NCBI RefSeq assembly: GCF_016648105.1
Contig: NZ_JACVVE010000004.1
Coordinates: 1 to 64,000 of the forward strand
Reading direction: 5' to 3'
Length of the DNA: 64,000 bases
Origin: Pseudomonas sp. S31
GTDB taxonomy: Bacteria > Pseudomonadota > Gammaproteobacteria > Pseudomonadales > Pseudomonadaceae
Positions 1 through 8,562 of the stretch are shown piece by piece (position 1 is the stretch's first letter; each line of letters opens with the position of its first letter). The position numbers and the translations under genes are program-made. Below the pieces are notes generated by a model, which saw only the letters and a list, made by a program, of their open reading frames with translations, did no database searches and was not told the DNA's origin.

Positions 1-46
1 CAACTGGAATCACAATCCAGCGCTCTACCAACTGAGCTACGCCCAC
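1..46 (-). tRNA. tRNA-His (GUG), 3' part cut by window edge
   Basis: The 5' half of a tRNA on the minus strand: acceptor arm GTGGGCG, D-arm, and anticodon stem CTGGA/TCCAG around a loop with anticodon GTG. It is identical over this span to the complete tRNA-His at 222-297, so this is a second copy whose T-arm and 3' end lie left of the window. Confidence 0.9.
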
Positions 47-82
47 CATATTGCAGTGTTGCGGTACAGCCTTACAGAAGCA

Positions 83-167
83 TGGTGCGGACGAAGAGAC
101 TCGAACTCTTACAGCTTGCGCCGCTGGAACCTAAATCCAGTGTGTCTACCAATTTCACCACGTCCGC
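83..167 (-). tRNA. tRNA-Leu (UAG)
   Basis: 85 nt on the minus strand, the length expected of a class II tRNA with a long variable arm. The acceptor GCGGACG pairs with CGTCCGC, the anticodon stem CTGGA/TCCAG encloses TAG, the T-loop reads GTTCGAGTC, and the CCA end is encoded (tgg at 83-85). It lies between two tRNA-His copies in the same orientation. Confidence 0.93.
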
Positions 168-181
168 GTAACGCTTAAAAC

Positions 182-213
182 AAAGGCGCCAGATGAACTA
201 TCGAGGCGCCTTT
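182..213 (-). terminator. hairpin between tRNA-His and tRNA-Leu
   Basis: Perfect 9-bp inverted repeat AAAGGCGCC / GGCGCCTTT with a 14-nt loop, followed on the minus strand by TTTGTTTT. It looks like an intrinsic terminator but sits inside the tRNA array, so it may be a partial terminator or a processing stem that separates the Arg-His and Leu-His halves. Confidence 0.5.
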
Positions 214-221
214 GAAGAATA

Positions 222-297
222 TGGGGTGGACGATGGGAATCGAACCCACGACAACTGGAATCACAATCCAGCGCTCTACCAACTGAGCTACGCCCAC
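222..297 (-). tRNA. tRNA-His (GUG)
   Basis: Complete tRNA on the minus strand: acceptor GTGGGCG/CGTCCAC, discriminator C as expected for His, encoded CCA (tgg at 222-224), anticodon GTG and T-loop GGTTCGATTCC. The base before position 1 (298) supplies the extra G typical of tRNA-His. Confidence 0.95.
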
Positions 298-339
298 CAT
301 ATCGCGATACAACCTTCACTTGCTTGCCCAGAGGCCTGA

Positions 340-416
340 TGGCGCACCCGGCAGGACTCGAACCTGCGACCATCCGCTTAGAAGGCGGATGCTCTATCCA
401 GCTGAGCTACGGGCGC
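340..416 (-). tRNA. tRNA-Arg (UCU)
   Basis: 77 nt on the minus strand: acceptor GCGCCCG/CGGGTGC, anticodon stem TCCGC/GCGGA with anticodon TCT, T-loop GGTTCGAGTCC, encoded CCA (tgg at 340-342). It is the first gene of the leftward tRNA cluster. In Pseudomonas such a cluster commonly lies between folD and tig-clpP, consistent with folD diverging on the right. Confidence 0.95.
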
Positions 417-615
417 TTAAGCATTCAGCCTAACCGAACAAGCCACTTAACAGATAGCTGCTAAACCACTCATTCTGCCCGACTTGGCCGACCGGTGCTA
501 GGCAGTGCCCGACAAGTGCGGCGAATCTTATAGGCGAGGTCCAGGGTCGTCAACACCTTTCTCAAAAAAATTTAAATTATTGAAGGGCTTAGGGGATTTG
601 CCCGACCACCCGCCT

Positions 616-643
616 TTGCCCTCGGCGCAGGTCGTGCGAGAAT
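616..643 (+). promoter_or_regulatory. weak candidate sigma-70 promoter of folD
   Basis: TTGCCC, a 16-nt spacer, then GAGAAT, ending 44 nt before the chosen folD start. The match to consensus is partial (about 4/6 in each box), so this is only a candidate. Confidence 0.25.
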
Positions 644-687
644 GCGCCCTCTTTAATGTTCCTTTCTCGATGGTTAATCACGCGTCT

Positions 688-1542
688 ATGACTGCACACC
701 TAATCGATGGCAAGGCGATCGCCGCCAACCTGCGCCAGCAGATCGCCCAACGTGTCGCGGAGCGTCGCCAGCAAGGCCTGCGCACGCCGGGCCTGGCTGT
801 GATCCTGGTCGGCACCGACCCCGCCTCCCAAGTCTATGTCTCGCACAAGCGCAAGGACTGCGAAGAGGTCGGCTTCATTTCGCAGGCATTCGACCTGCCC
901 AGCGAAACCACGCAGCAGGCCCTGACCGAGCTCATCGACCGCCTCAACGATGACCCGGCGGTGGATGGCATCCTCCTGCAATTGCCGCTGCCAGCGCACC
1001 TGGACGCCTCGCTGCTGCTCGAACGCATCCGCCCGGACAAGGACGTGGACGGTTTCCACCCCTACAACATCGGCCGTCTGGCCCAGCGTATCCCGCTGCT
1101 GCGCCCCTGCACGCCGAAAGGCATCATGACCCTGCTGCACAGCACCGGCCAGGACCTGTACGGCATGAACGCGGTAATCGTCGGCGCCTCCAACATCGTT
1201 GGCCGGCCGATGGCGATGGAACTGCTTCTGGCAGGCTGCACCGTGACCGTTTGCCACCGCTTCACCCAGGACCTCGCCGGCCACGTCGGGCGTGCCGACC
1301 TGGTGGTGGTGGCCGCCGGCAAGCCGGGCCTGGTCAAGGGTGAATGGGTCAAGGAAGGCGCGATCGTGATCGACGTCGGCATCAACCGCCAGGACGATGG
1401 CAAGCTGGTCGGCGATGTGGTCTACGAGACCGCCCTGCCCCGCGCCGGCTGGATCACCCCGGTACCGGGCGGCGTCGGCCCGATGACCCGCGCCTGCCTG
1501 CTGGAAAACACGCTGTACGCGGCTGAAGAGCTGCATAAGTAA
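688..1542 (+). CDS. folD: bifunctional methylene-THF dehydrogenase/cyclohydrolase FolD
   Basis: Cytosolic one-carbon enzyme that interconverts 5,10-methylene-THF and 10-formyl-THF with NADP. From the ATG at 688 the product is 284 aa, the usual family length, and opens [16 protein letters not shown] like E. coli FolD. Visible family signatures are QLPLPAHL (about residue 97), PCTPKGIM (about 140), the Rossmann turn GASNIVGRP (about 165) and [10 protein letters not shown] (about 260). An in-frame ATG at 670 would add six residues. Reading on up to 505 gives non-family sequence and is rejected. No clear Shine-Dalgarno is seen. The gene is followed by a good intrinsic terminator. Formyl-THF is also the donor used by PvdF far downstream in this window, but there is no sign of co-regulation. 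Confidence 0.97.
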   Translation: MTAHLIDGKAIAANLRQQIAQRVAERRQQGLRTPGLAVILVGTDPASQVYVSHKRKDCEEVGFISQAFDLPSETTQQALTELIDRLNDDPAVDGILLQLPLPAHLDASLLLERIRPDKDVDGFHPYNIGRLAQRIPLLRPCTPKGIMTLLHSTGQDLYGMNAVIVGASNIVGRPMAMELLLAGCTVTVCHRFTQDLAGHVGRADLVVVAAGKPGLVKGEWVKEGAIVIDVGINRQDDGKLVGDVVYETALPRAGWITPVPGGVGPMTRACLLENTLYAAEELHK

Positions 1543-1560
1543 TACGGCGCAGTGTGAACA

Positions 1561-1590
1561 ACGGCACCTCTGGCAGGTGCCGTTTTCTTT
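1561..1590 (+). terminator. intrinsic terminator of folD
   Basis: Stem ACGGCACCT / AGGTGCCGT with a 5-nt loop, followed by TTTCTTT, 18 nt after the folD stop. Confidence 0.88.
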
Positions 1591-1754
1591 GCCTGGCGTT
1601 TGCCCGATAGCGTCGCAGCCGATTCGGCTGTTGCTCCTGGCTAAACAGCCGCCTCTGCTGACAGCCGCCCTGCCTTCAGCCAGGATCGCCAGCCTCCCGG
1701 GGGGATAATCATGGGGCAGCCCACTTCAGATGTGGCGCCGCCAGGAGGAGCCCC

Positions 1755-2819
1755 ATGACCCGCTTTATCGATGTGCAAGACCTCGCCCGCCTGGTCAACC
1801 GCAAAGGCTTGGCCACCTGCGTCAAGGAGATGGCGGACTACATCCGCCAGGACTACCTGCGCTGGCACGAATTCGAAAAGTGTGCACGCCTGGCCAACCA
1901 TTCGCCGGACGGGGTGATCGAGCTGATGCCGATTTCCGATACCAGCCGCTACACCTTCAAGTACGTCAACGGCCACCCGATCAACACGCGCAACGGCCTA
2001 CCGACGGTCATGGCCTTCGGCGTACTCGCCGACGTCGCCACGGGCACCCCGCTGCTACTCAGTGAAATGACCCTGACCACGGCGATCCGCACCGCCGCCA
2101 CCTCCGCCCTGGCCGCACGCTACCTGGCCCGCGAGGACAGCCGCAGCATGGCGCTGATCGGCAACGGCTCGCAGAGCGAATTCCAGGTCATCGCATTCAA
2201 CACCTTGCTGGGCATCGACGAGGTGCGCCTGTACGACATCGACCCCAGCGCCTCGGCCAAGCTGGTGGCCAACCTGGCAGGGCGTCCAGGCCTCAAGCTG
2301 ATCATCGCCAGCAGTGTCGCCGAGGCGGTCAAAGGCGCCGACATCGTCACCACGGTCACCGCCGACAAGGCCTACGCAACCATCCTCACCCCCGAGATGA
2401 TCGAACCGGGCATGCACCTGAACGCCGTGGGTGGCGACTGCCCCGGCAAGACCGAGCTGCACCGCGATATCGTCGAACGGGCACGGGTGATCGTCGAGTA
2501 CGAGCCGCAAAGCCGTGTCGAAGGGGAAATCCAACAGATGCCGGCCGATTCGCCCGTCACCGAGTTCTGGCAAGTGCTCGCCGGCCAAGCCCCAGGCCGC
2601 GAAGATCGGGCGCAGGTAACCCTGTTCGATTCGGTTGGGTTCGCCCTGGAGGACTACTCTGCCCTGCGTTATGTCATGGACGCGGCACAGGCACTGGGCA
2701 TTGGCGAGGACATCGAACTGGTGCCAGCCCTGGCCAACCCCAAGGACCTGTACCACCTGCTGCAACCGCGCACCTTCACCAGCTGCGCGCTGCTCCATGC
2801 GCGCGAAGCCATGGCCTGA
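1755..2819 (+). CDS. ornithine cyclodeaminase
   Basis: 354 aa of the ornithine cyclodeaminase/mu-crystallin family, which converts L-ornithine to L-proline and ammonia with bound NAD(H). A strong Shine-Dalgarno (AGGAGGAG, 1744-1751) precedes the ATG. The nucleotide-binding turn reads GNGSQSEFQ at about residues 136-144. The N-terminal region around SRYTFKYVNGHP and the length match characterised Pseudomonas ornithine cyclodeaminases. An Lrp/AsnC regulator follows 88 nt downstream on the same strand, so the pair is probably an amino-acid-responsive catabolic unit for ornithine or arginine. Members of the family also act on other amino acids, so the ornithine assignment rests on overall resemblance. 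Confidence 0.88.
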   Translation: MTRFIDVQDLARLVNRKGLATCVKEMADYIRQDYLRWHEFEKCARLANHSPDGVIELMPISDTSRYTFKYVNGHPINTRNGLPTVMAFGVLADVATGTPLLLSEMTLTTAIRTAATSALAARYLAREDSRSMALIGNGSQSEFQVIAFNTLLGIDEVRLYDIDPSASAKLVANLAGRPGLKLIIASSVAEAVKGADIVTTVTADKAYATILTPEMIEPGMHLNAVGGDCPGKTELHRDIVERARVIVEYEPQSRVEGEIQQMPADSPVTEFWQVLAGQAPGREDRAQVTLFDSVGFALEDYSALRYVMDAAQALGIGEDIELVPALANPKDLYHLLQPRTFTSCALLHAREAMA

Positions 2820-2907
2820 ACGCGCCCCAGGCCTGCGTCGGGTTGCAGACGGGCGGCGTAGAAGCGCCTACCCTGTTCCATGCCCCTCCCCGCCACGAGG
2901 CCCGAGC

Positions 2908-3393
2908 ATGGACAACAAGGCAAACGCCGCCTACCCGCTGGACCGCATCGACCAGGCCATCCTCGAGGTGTTGCGCCACGATGGCCGCATCACCTTCGAA
3001 AAGCTCTCCAGCCTGGTCCACCTCACTCCCCGGCCTTGCCTGGAGCGGGTCCGCAAGCTGGAGCGCAACGGCGTGATCCGCGGCTACGGGGCGATCATCG
3101 ACCCACAGAAAGTGGCCCCCGGGCTTTCCCTGCTGGTGCTGGTAGCCATATCCAACCTCAGCGGGCGTACCGCGCAGAAGGCGTTCGAGACGACGATGCG
3201 CGACTGCCCCGAGGTTTTCGAATGCCAGCTGATCAGCGGCCATTTCGACTACAGCGTGCGCCTGCGCTGCCGTGACATGGAACACTATCGGGTATTGAGC
3301 GAGCGCTGGATGAACGACGCCGCGCTGCACATCGACAAACTGGTCGCGCACCCGGAGCTGGCGACGGTCAAGAGCACCCTGCCAGCAGCCTGA
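2908..3393 (+). CDS. Lrp/AsnC-family transcriptional regulator
   Basis: 161 aa from the ATG at 2908 (MDNKANAAYPLDRIDQ). The N-terminal winged helix begins LDRIDQAILEVLRHDGRITF and continues through the LTPRPCLERVRKLE recognition region. The C-terminal half is an RAM/AsnC ligand-binding domain, with CPEVFECQLISGHFDY in its usual place. Length and architecture are standard. It lies just after the ornithine cyclodeaminase gene in the same direction, so it is likely its local activator or repressor with an amino-acid ligand. This is inferred from position, and no operator was identified. The longer upstream reading of this frame overlaps ornithine cyclodeaminase and is out of frame with it, so it was not used. 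Confidence 0.9.
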   Translation: MDNKANAAYPLDRIDQAILEVLRHDGRITFEKLSSLVHLTPRPCLERVRKLERNGVIRGYGAIIDPQKVAPGLSLLVLVAISNLSGRTAQKAFETTMRDCPEVFECQLISGHFDYSVRLRCRDMEHYRVLSERWMNDAALHIDKLVAHPELATVKSTLPAA

Positions 3394-3405
3394 ACCGTCG
3401 GCACG

Positions 3406-3425
3406 GGTGCTAACCGGCTAGCACC
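3406..3425 (+). terminator. hairpin after the Lrp-type regulator
   Basis: Perfect 7-bp stem GGTGCTA / TAGCACC with a 6-nt loop, 12 nt after the stop codon. There is no T-run, so termination is uncertain. Confidence 0.3.
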
Positions 3426-3479
3426 GGCCGCACCGGCAAATCCTCATGCTTGGGGTTTTCCTATGCAGAGCGGCCCAGC

Positions 3480-6400
3480 ATGTCCACAGCACCTTCCTTT
3501 CACCTGGCGTTCGTCGATCGCCGTCTACCCACCTGGCTCAAAGCCGCCTCGCCCGCACAAAGGCGCCTGCTCGAACGGCGCATACGCGACAGCCATTCAG
3601 CCATGCGGCGCTTGCAGGCCGCCCTGGCCGGGGTGCAGGCACCCGAGCAGTTCTGCCGGACACGGCTCGAGCAATCACTGGCGCATGCGTTCCCCCAGCG
3701 CGAGCTACCCACTGTCGACGATGGCTGGTTGCGCCGCGAAGGCCAGGCAGGCGGCATGTCGTGGCTGGAAGCGGCCATGCAGAACTTCGATGCCGGTGAC
3801 CCGGTGAAGCTCTATATGCATAAGCGCGATGCGACCCGTATGACCCTCGACAGCGAACACTTCGTCAAGGCGGTGCGTAATCTCGACCTCGGCGGCCTCT
3901 ATCAGGCCCACCTGGGTGACCATCTGGGCAACGACAGCTTCCTCGAGCAATTGCGCCTGCATGATCGCGCCGCGTTCGCCGCCGAGCTGTACCTTGCCCG
4001 CTTGCAAGGCCACCTCGACGACAAGGGCATGGCGCTCGGCGATGCGGCCCTTGCCGCGTCGCCAGCTGGCGATGGCAACCATCCGCCCCTGCAATGCAGC
4101 TACCTGTCGCTTTTCGGCCTGCCCCTGGCTGGGCCGCTGCTGGTTCGTCGGCGCCCAGGCGACGCCGTCGAAGCCTGCCTGCTCTACCTGCCTGGGCACC
4201 CCACCCACGCCATGCGTCAATACCCGTCCCTCAATGCGCTTGGCCAGTCGCTCACGCAGATGCTCTGGCAGGACGGCGAGCGGCGGTTCTTTCTGCGCTA
4301 CGTGGCCCATGCCGAACAAACACGCTTCGCCCTGAAGCTACGGGAAACCCTCTACCCGTCCTATCCGTACGAGCGCTTGCTGGCCGACACCCCGGTGCTC
4401 GAAAAAGGCCAACGGTTCAGTTGGATCAGCCGCGTGTTTCCCAGCCCAAGGGCGATATGGCAGGACACCCTCGACCAGAACGCACGCTTGCCCCTGGACC
4501 ATACCCCATGGGCCAGGGATTGCTTCGCCGAGCGCGCACGCAGCCAACGCGAGCGCCATTGGCAAGATGCCGCCAGCATCGTGGTGCCCGTCGCGCAGCG
4601 CGACGCCGCAGCGCAACTGGCGCGCATCGAAGGCTGGCTACAAGCCGGGCTGAACGTCCTGAACGTGGCCAGCTTCTTCGTCCCTGGGCTGGCCGAGGTC
4701 ATGTTGGCGGTGGGCGGTGCGCAATTGGTCGATGAGTTTCTCGAGGGCGTGCATGCCGCCAACCAGGCCGACGCCGACGCCGCCATCGGCCACTTGTTCG
4801 CAGTGTTCGAGGGCCTGGCGCAATTCGCCGCACTGGGCGCGGCTGGGCATTTCATCGAGCCGCAGGGCACGCTGCATGGCTGGCAACGTATCGGCACGGG
4901 TGAGCAGGAGCGCTTGTGGCACGGCAACCTCACGCCGTTCGCCCAACCCCGCCCCTGGCCGGAGGGCATGCCCTTGCCAACCACCGGCGTGCGCGAGTGG
5001 CAAGGCCAATCATGGCTGGAGCTCGACGGCCAGGCCCTGCCCGTCGAGGCCGCCGGGAAAGGCCGCTGGCGCCTGGCGGCGGCCCGAGGCCAGCGTCACC
5101 AACCCCACGCCCTGGGCAACGGCGAGGGCGCCTGGGTGTTGGACCACGAACGCCCGCTGGCCTGGAGCAGCCAAAGCCTGATGCGCAGGCTCCGCCCGGC
5201 GGGCACTGGCCTGGACGATGCCACCCTGGCCAAGGCCCTGCATTGCTCCGGCTACGATGAGGCCACCCTGCGCGAGGTGTTGGTCGACCATCGGCCGCTG
5301 CCCGCGCTGCTGCAGGACAGCCTCGAAGCGTTCGACGCCACGCCCACCGCCCTCGCCCAGGCCGGTGATAGCCAGGTGCTGGCCCGGGATTTCCCCGGGC
5401 TCAGCCCGCGCGTGCGCAACGAGATCCTGGCGCAGGCTACCCCCCACCAGCGCGCCGAGCTGCAGCGCAGCGGCCGCCTGCCCTTGGCGATGGCCGAAAG
5501 CGCCCGCCTGTACCTGCGCCAGACCCGTATCAACCGCGCCTTGGCGCACCTGTGCCGAACGCCGGGCGCCGATCCCGACCGCGATACCCTGGTGTTCGCC
5601 AACCTGGCGCGGCTGCCAGGCTGGACGGGCGACATCCGCCTGGAACTGTCCGAAGGGGGTCGGACCTCGCTGGCCGTTGGCCGTCCAGGGGCGACGCTCA
5701 AGCGGGTGACTCGCCTTGGCTCGCAATACGAACCCAGCGATGCCGGGGGCCAGGTGCTGGCCAACCGCGGCGACCTGTTCCATGCCATCCTCCGCGCCCT
5801 GCCCGACAGTGAACGGCAGGCGCTGGGCCTGCACGTCGGCGACAGCGACGGGCTGCGCGAAGCCCTCTATGCGCTGGCCGCCAACGACCGCGAAGGCACC
5901 GCGCGACACTTGGGCATGGCCGCCGTGCGACCGCTGTATCGCCTGCCAAGCCGTTTGCCAGGCAGCCACCGTCTGGGTTACGCGCTCAGTGGCCGTGGGC
6001 ACGGCTGGCAGGCCGAGAGCGAGCTGTTCGATCAGTTGTATCCGGCAGCTCCCGGCGCTGAGCGGCAGGTGTTGCGCCAGCGCCTACGACACCAGGCCGG
6101 ACCGCAGCCTGGGGCGCTCAACCGCCTGCTCGAAGGGCTGCGCGACGATTACCAGCAGCTCGATCACGACCTGCAAGCCTGGGTCGAGCAAGGCGCAGGC
6201 GAGCAACGCACCCTGCGCGACAATCAGGCCCAGAGCATCCGTCAGGCCTGGCGCCGGCAGAACCCCGAGGGAACGATCGACGACATCGACTACATCGTCC
6301 TCGACATCGACGCGCTGCAACTGCCCGACCTGCCCGTGCTCCGGGGCCAACTGGAGCATGTACGCCAATTGCGCGTGTCCGGCCTGATCGACCATGCCGA

Positions 6401-8270
6401 TACCCGGCTCGATGGTTTCCTGCGGGCGTTTCCCCGCCTACGCCAACTGGACCTGGAAGACAATGCGCTGCGCTCGCTGCCCCCGGCCCTAGCCGAGCTT
6501 GGCGAACTGCAGATCCTCGACCTGGAGCACAACAATCTCGATTTCTCCCAGGGTGCCGCTGTGCAACCTCTGCTAGGCCTGCGTAACCTGCAGCAGCTCA
6601 ATCTCAGCCACAGCCTCGACGACCTGCCGGTCGCAGCGCTGGAGCAACTGTCGGCGTTGCCCTCGCTGCAGTTCTTGCAGCTCGCGGACAATGGCCTGGC
6701 CCTGGGCGCCCAGCACTTCCAGGCACTGCAACGCTGGCCTGGCCTGACGCACCTGGAACTGGGGCGCAACGCGATCACCCTCAACGAGCAAAGCCGCAGC
6801 GCACTGGCGGCCCTGAACCGCCTGCAGCTGCTGTCGCTGCGCCACAACCCGCTGCAACTGGCGCCCGACCTGCGCGGTTGGGCGCGACTGGAGCAGCTGG
6901 ACCTAGAGAACAGCGGGCTTTCCCATTGGCCCATAGGGCTCGCCGAGCTGATGCACCAGGAGCCCCTCAACCTGGTCGCCATCGACCTGAGCCTGAATAC
7001 CCTGAGCGATGCGCCCGACCTTCGCGCCAGTACCTTCGCACGGCGAATCCGCGAGGGCGACATAGACCTGCACTACGCCTTCGAGGACAATTCGTTCAGC
7101 GAAGCGGCCCTGCGTAGCCTCGACGAGGCGGGCCTGCCGGTGGGCAACGACCTGGCAGAACACGACTGGTCGGAAGGCTGGCCGCCTGCCTTGCGCGTGC
7201 ACCTCGCCGAATTCTGGCAAACCCCCGACTGGCAACCCCTGCACGACCTCTACCAACGCCTGCCCAGTACCGAAGCCTACGAACTCAGCCCTCTGGCCAT
7301 GAATGAACGGATGCGCCATACCCTGCAAACCCTGGTCGACGGATCCCAGGATCCATCCGGCTGGGGTTTCAGCGAGTTGCAACAGCGCATCAACGATCGA
7401 CTCGTGGATGCCGGTCAAGAGTGCGTGGACCAAGCCAGCCTGCTGTTCCAGCAGGTCGAGACCGAAGTATCGCTGTGGCGTACGGCGGCGCACGCCGCAC
7501 CTGGGGCCGACCACGAACAGGTGGCCGTGGACAGCGCCGCCAGCCTGCTGCGCCAGCAACTGCTCGACCAACGTATCGGCGAGCTGTTCAATGCCCGCCG
7601 AGCACGCCGCACGGCCCTCGCCGAGGCCAACGATGACGCCGCCCGTCAAAGGGCGCCGGCACTGGCGAGGCATGACGCGCTCAGCGACCAGCAGCTCAGC
7701 GACCCACAACTGCCCCTGGACGAACTGGAAATGGCACTCTACGCCCGCATGCGCCTGCAGGACCGGCTGCGCCTGCCAGCGCAACCCGAGGGCATGCGTT
7801 TCGAATACCTCGCCCGCGTGCAAGACAGCACCCTGCAAAGCCTGGCCCAAGCAGTGTGGAACGAGGCATCGGCGTTGCGGCTGCAGCAATGGGTCGTCGA
7901 CCAGCCGTTCTGGCCACGCTGGTTGCAACGCCTGCGTCCCGCCCCTTTCGAGGCCCTGCAAGTGGAATGGGAAGCGGCCTCGGAGTATTTCGACACGCTC
8001 AACGAGCCCGTGACGATCGGCGGCCCCTATATCGGGCCGACAGTGCCACAGGCCTACGTCGACAGCCTGGAAGCCGCGATGGACCAGGTTGCCTGGCGCC
8101 GAGCCGGCGTTCTGCAGCGGGTCGACCTGAGCGCTGACAGCGGCCTCTACGCTCAGGCCTCGGCACTGCTGCTGCAAGGCCGCCAGCAGGCCCATGAGCA
8201 GTTGCTGGTACGCCTCACCACCCTGCTCAGCCAGGCAAACCCTCAGGCATTCCTCCCCACCGCCAACTGA
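3480..8270 (+). CDS. giant LRR protein with NEL-type E3 ubiquitin ligase domain
   Basis: 1596 aa from the ATG at 3480; an in-frame TTG at 3450 would add ten residues. The long N-terminal ~900 residues resemble the dermonecrotic-toxin-like N-terminal region common in Pseudomonas proteins of this type, with a hydrophobic stretch near residues 385-425. Residues ~950-1185 are leucine-rich repeats (LRQLDLEDNALRSLP, LQILDLEHNNLDF and others). The C-terminal ~370 residues look like a NEL domain. The motif QECVDQ puts the candidate catalytic cysteine at residue 1315, matching the Cys-x-Asp signature of IpaH/SspH ligases, which transfer ubiquitin to eukaryotic host proteins. No secretion genes, chaperone gene or classical signal peptide are seen nearby, so the delivery route is unknown. 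It stands alone between the Lrp gene and a dicarboxylate carrier. Confidence 0.85.
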   Translation: MSTAPSFHLAFVDRRLPTWLKAASPAQRRLLERRIRDSHSAMRRLQAALAGVQAPEQFCRTRLEQSLAHAFPQRELPTVDDGWLRREGQAGGMSWLEAAMQNFDAGDPVKLYMHKRDATRMTLDSEHFVKAVRNLDLGGLYQAHLGDHLGNDSFLEQLRLHDRAAFAAELYLARLQGHLDDKGMALGDAALAASPAGDGNHPPLQCSYLSLFGLPLAGPLLVRRRPGDAVEACLLYLPGHPTHAMRQYPSLNALGQSLTQMLWQDGERRFFLRYVAHAEQTRFALKLRETLYPSYPYERLLADTPVLEKGQRFSWISRVFPSPRAIWQDTLDQNARLPLDHTPWARDCFAERARSQRERHWQDAASIVVPVAQRDAAAQLARIEGWLQAGLNVLNVASFFVPGLAEVMLAVGGAQLVDEFLEGVHAANQADADAAIGHLFAVFEGLAQFAALGAAGHFIEPQGTLHGWQRIGTGEQERLWHGNLTPFAQPRPWPEGMPLPTTGVREWQGQSWLELDGQALPVEAAGKGRWRLAAARGQRHQPHALGNGEGAWVLDHERPLAWSSQSLMRRLRPAGTGLDDATLAKALHCSGYDEATLREVLVDHRPLPALLQDSLEAFDATPTALAQAGDSQVLARDFPGLSPRVRNEILAQATPHQRAELQRSGRLPLAMAESARLYLRQTRINRALAHLCRTPGADPDRDTLVFANLARLPGWTGDIRLELSEGGRTSLAVGRPGATLKRVTRLGSQYEPSDAGGQVLANRGDLFHAILRALPDSERQALGLHVGDSDGLREALYALAANDREGTARHLGMAAVRPLYRLPSRLPGSHRLGYALSGRGHGWQAESELFDQLYPAAPGAERQVLRQRLRHQAGPQPGALNRLLEGLRDDYQQLDHDLQAWVEQGAGEQRTLRDNQAQSIRQAWRRQNPEGTIDDIDYIVLDIDALQLPDLPVLRGQLEHVRQLRVSGLIDHADTRLDGFLRAFPRLRQLDLEDNALRSLPPALAELGELQILDLEHNNLDFSQGAAVQPLLGLRNLQQLNLSHSLDDLPVAALEQLSALPSLQFLQLADNGLALGAQHFQALQRWPGLTHLELGRNAITLNEQSRSALAALNRLQLLSLRHNPLQLAPDLRGWARLEQLDLENSGLSHWPIGLAELMHQEPLNLVAIDLSLNTLSDAPDLRASTFARRIREGDIDLHYAFEDNSFSEAALRSLDEAGLPVGNDLAEHDWSEGWPPALRVHLAEFWQTPDWQPLHDLYQRLPSTEAYELSPLAMNERMRHTLQTLVDGSQDPSGWGFSELQQRINDRLVDAGQECVDQASLLFQQVETEVSLWRTAAHAAPGADHEQVAVDSAASLLRQQLLDQRIGELFNARRARRTALAEANDDAARQRAPALARHDALSDQQLSDPQLPLDELEMALYARMRLQDRLRLPAQPEGMRFEYLARVQDSTLQSLAQAVWNEASALRLQQWVVDQPFWPRWLQRLRPAPFEALQVEWEAASEYFDTLNEPVTIGGPYIGPTVPQAYVDSLEAAMDQVAWRRAGVLQRVDLSADSGLYAQASALLLQGRQQAHEQLLVRLTTLLSQANPQAFLPTAN

Positions 8271-8403
8271 CGCAGGCCCCCACATGCTGCCTGGCAAGCT
8301 GCTTGCACAGCAGAGAGCCAGGCGCATGGCTGGGCCTGATCGCGTTGTTTCACGAGCAATCGGATGCACCGCGATAGAGCGCCCGGAGTGCCAATGCCCC
8401 ACA

Positions 8404-8418
8404 ACTGGTCAGACCGGT
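8404..8418. promoter_or_regulatory. candidate FCD/GntR operator upstream of the carrier gene
   Basis: Near-perfect palindrome ACTGGTC-A-GACCGGT (6 of 7 pairs). It resembles the TGGTC-n-GACCA operators known for FadR/LldR-type regulators, two of which are encoded downstream. ACCGGTAAG within it (8413-8421) recurs as a direct repeat at 8479-8487, 66 bp away. Both sites lie in the 292-nt gap before the carrier start. Confidence 0.5.
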
Positions 8419-8562
8419 AAGGCCATAAACCCTTGCGCAATGCGATTTTTCGCGCTTTCATGGCCACGCGCTGAACATACCGGTAAGACCACAATAATTA
8501 AGTCCTGCGCTCTTTCGCCCCCTGCGGCACCGAAGCAAGGACACCGACCAGAGATCACTCCC

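Noticed and set aside
505..690. N-terminal extension of folD
   Set aside because: It adds ~61 non-family residues; the ATG at 688 gives the normal length and start.
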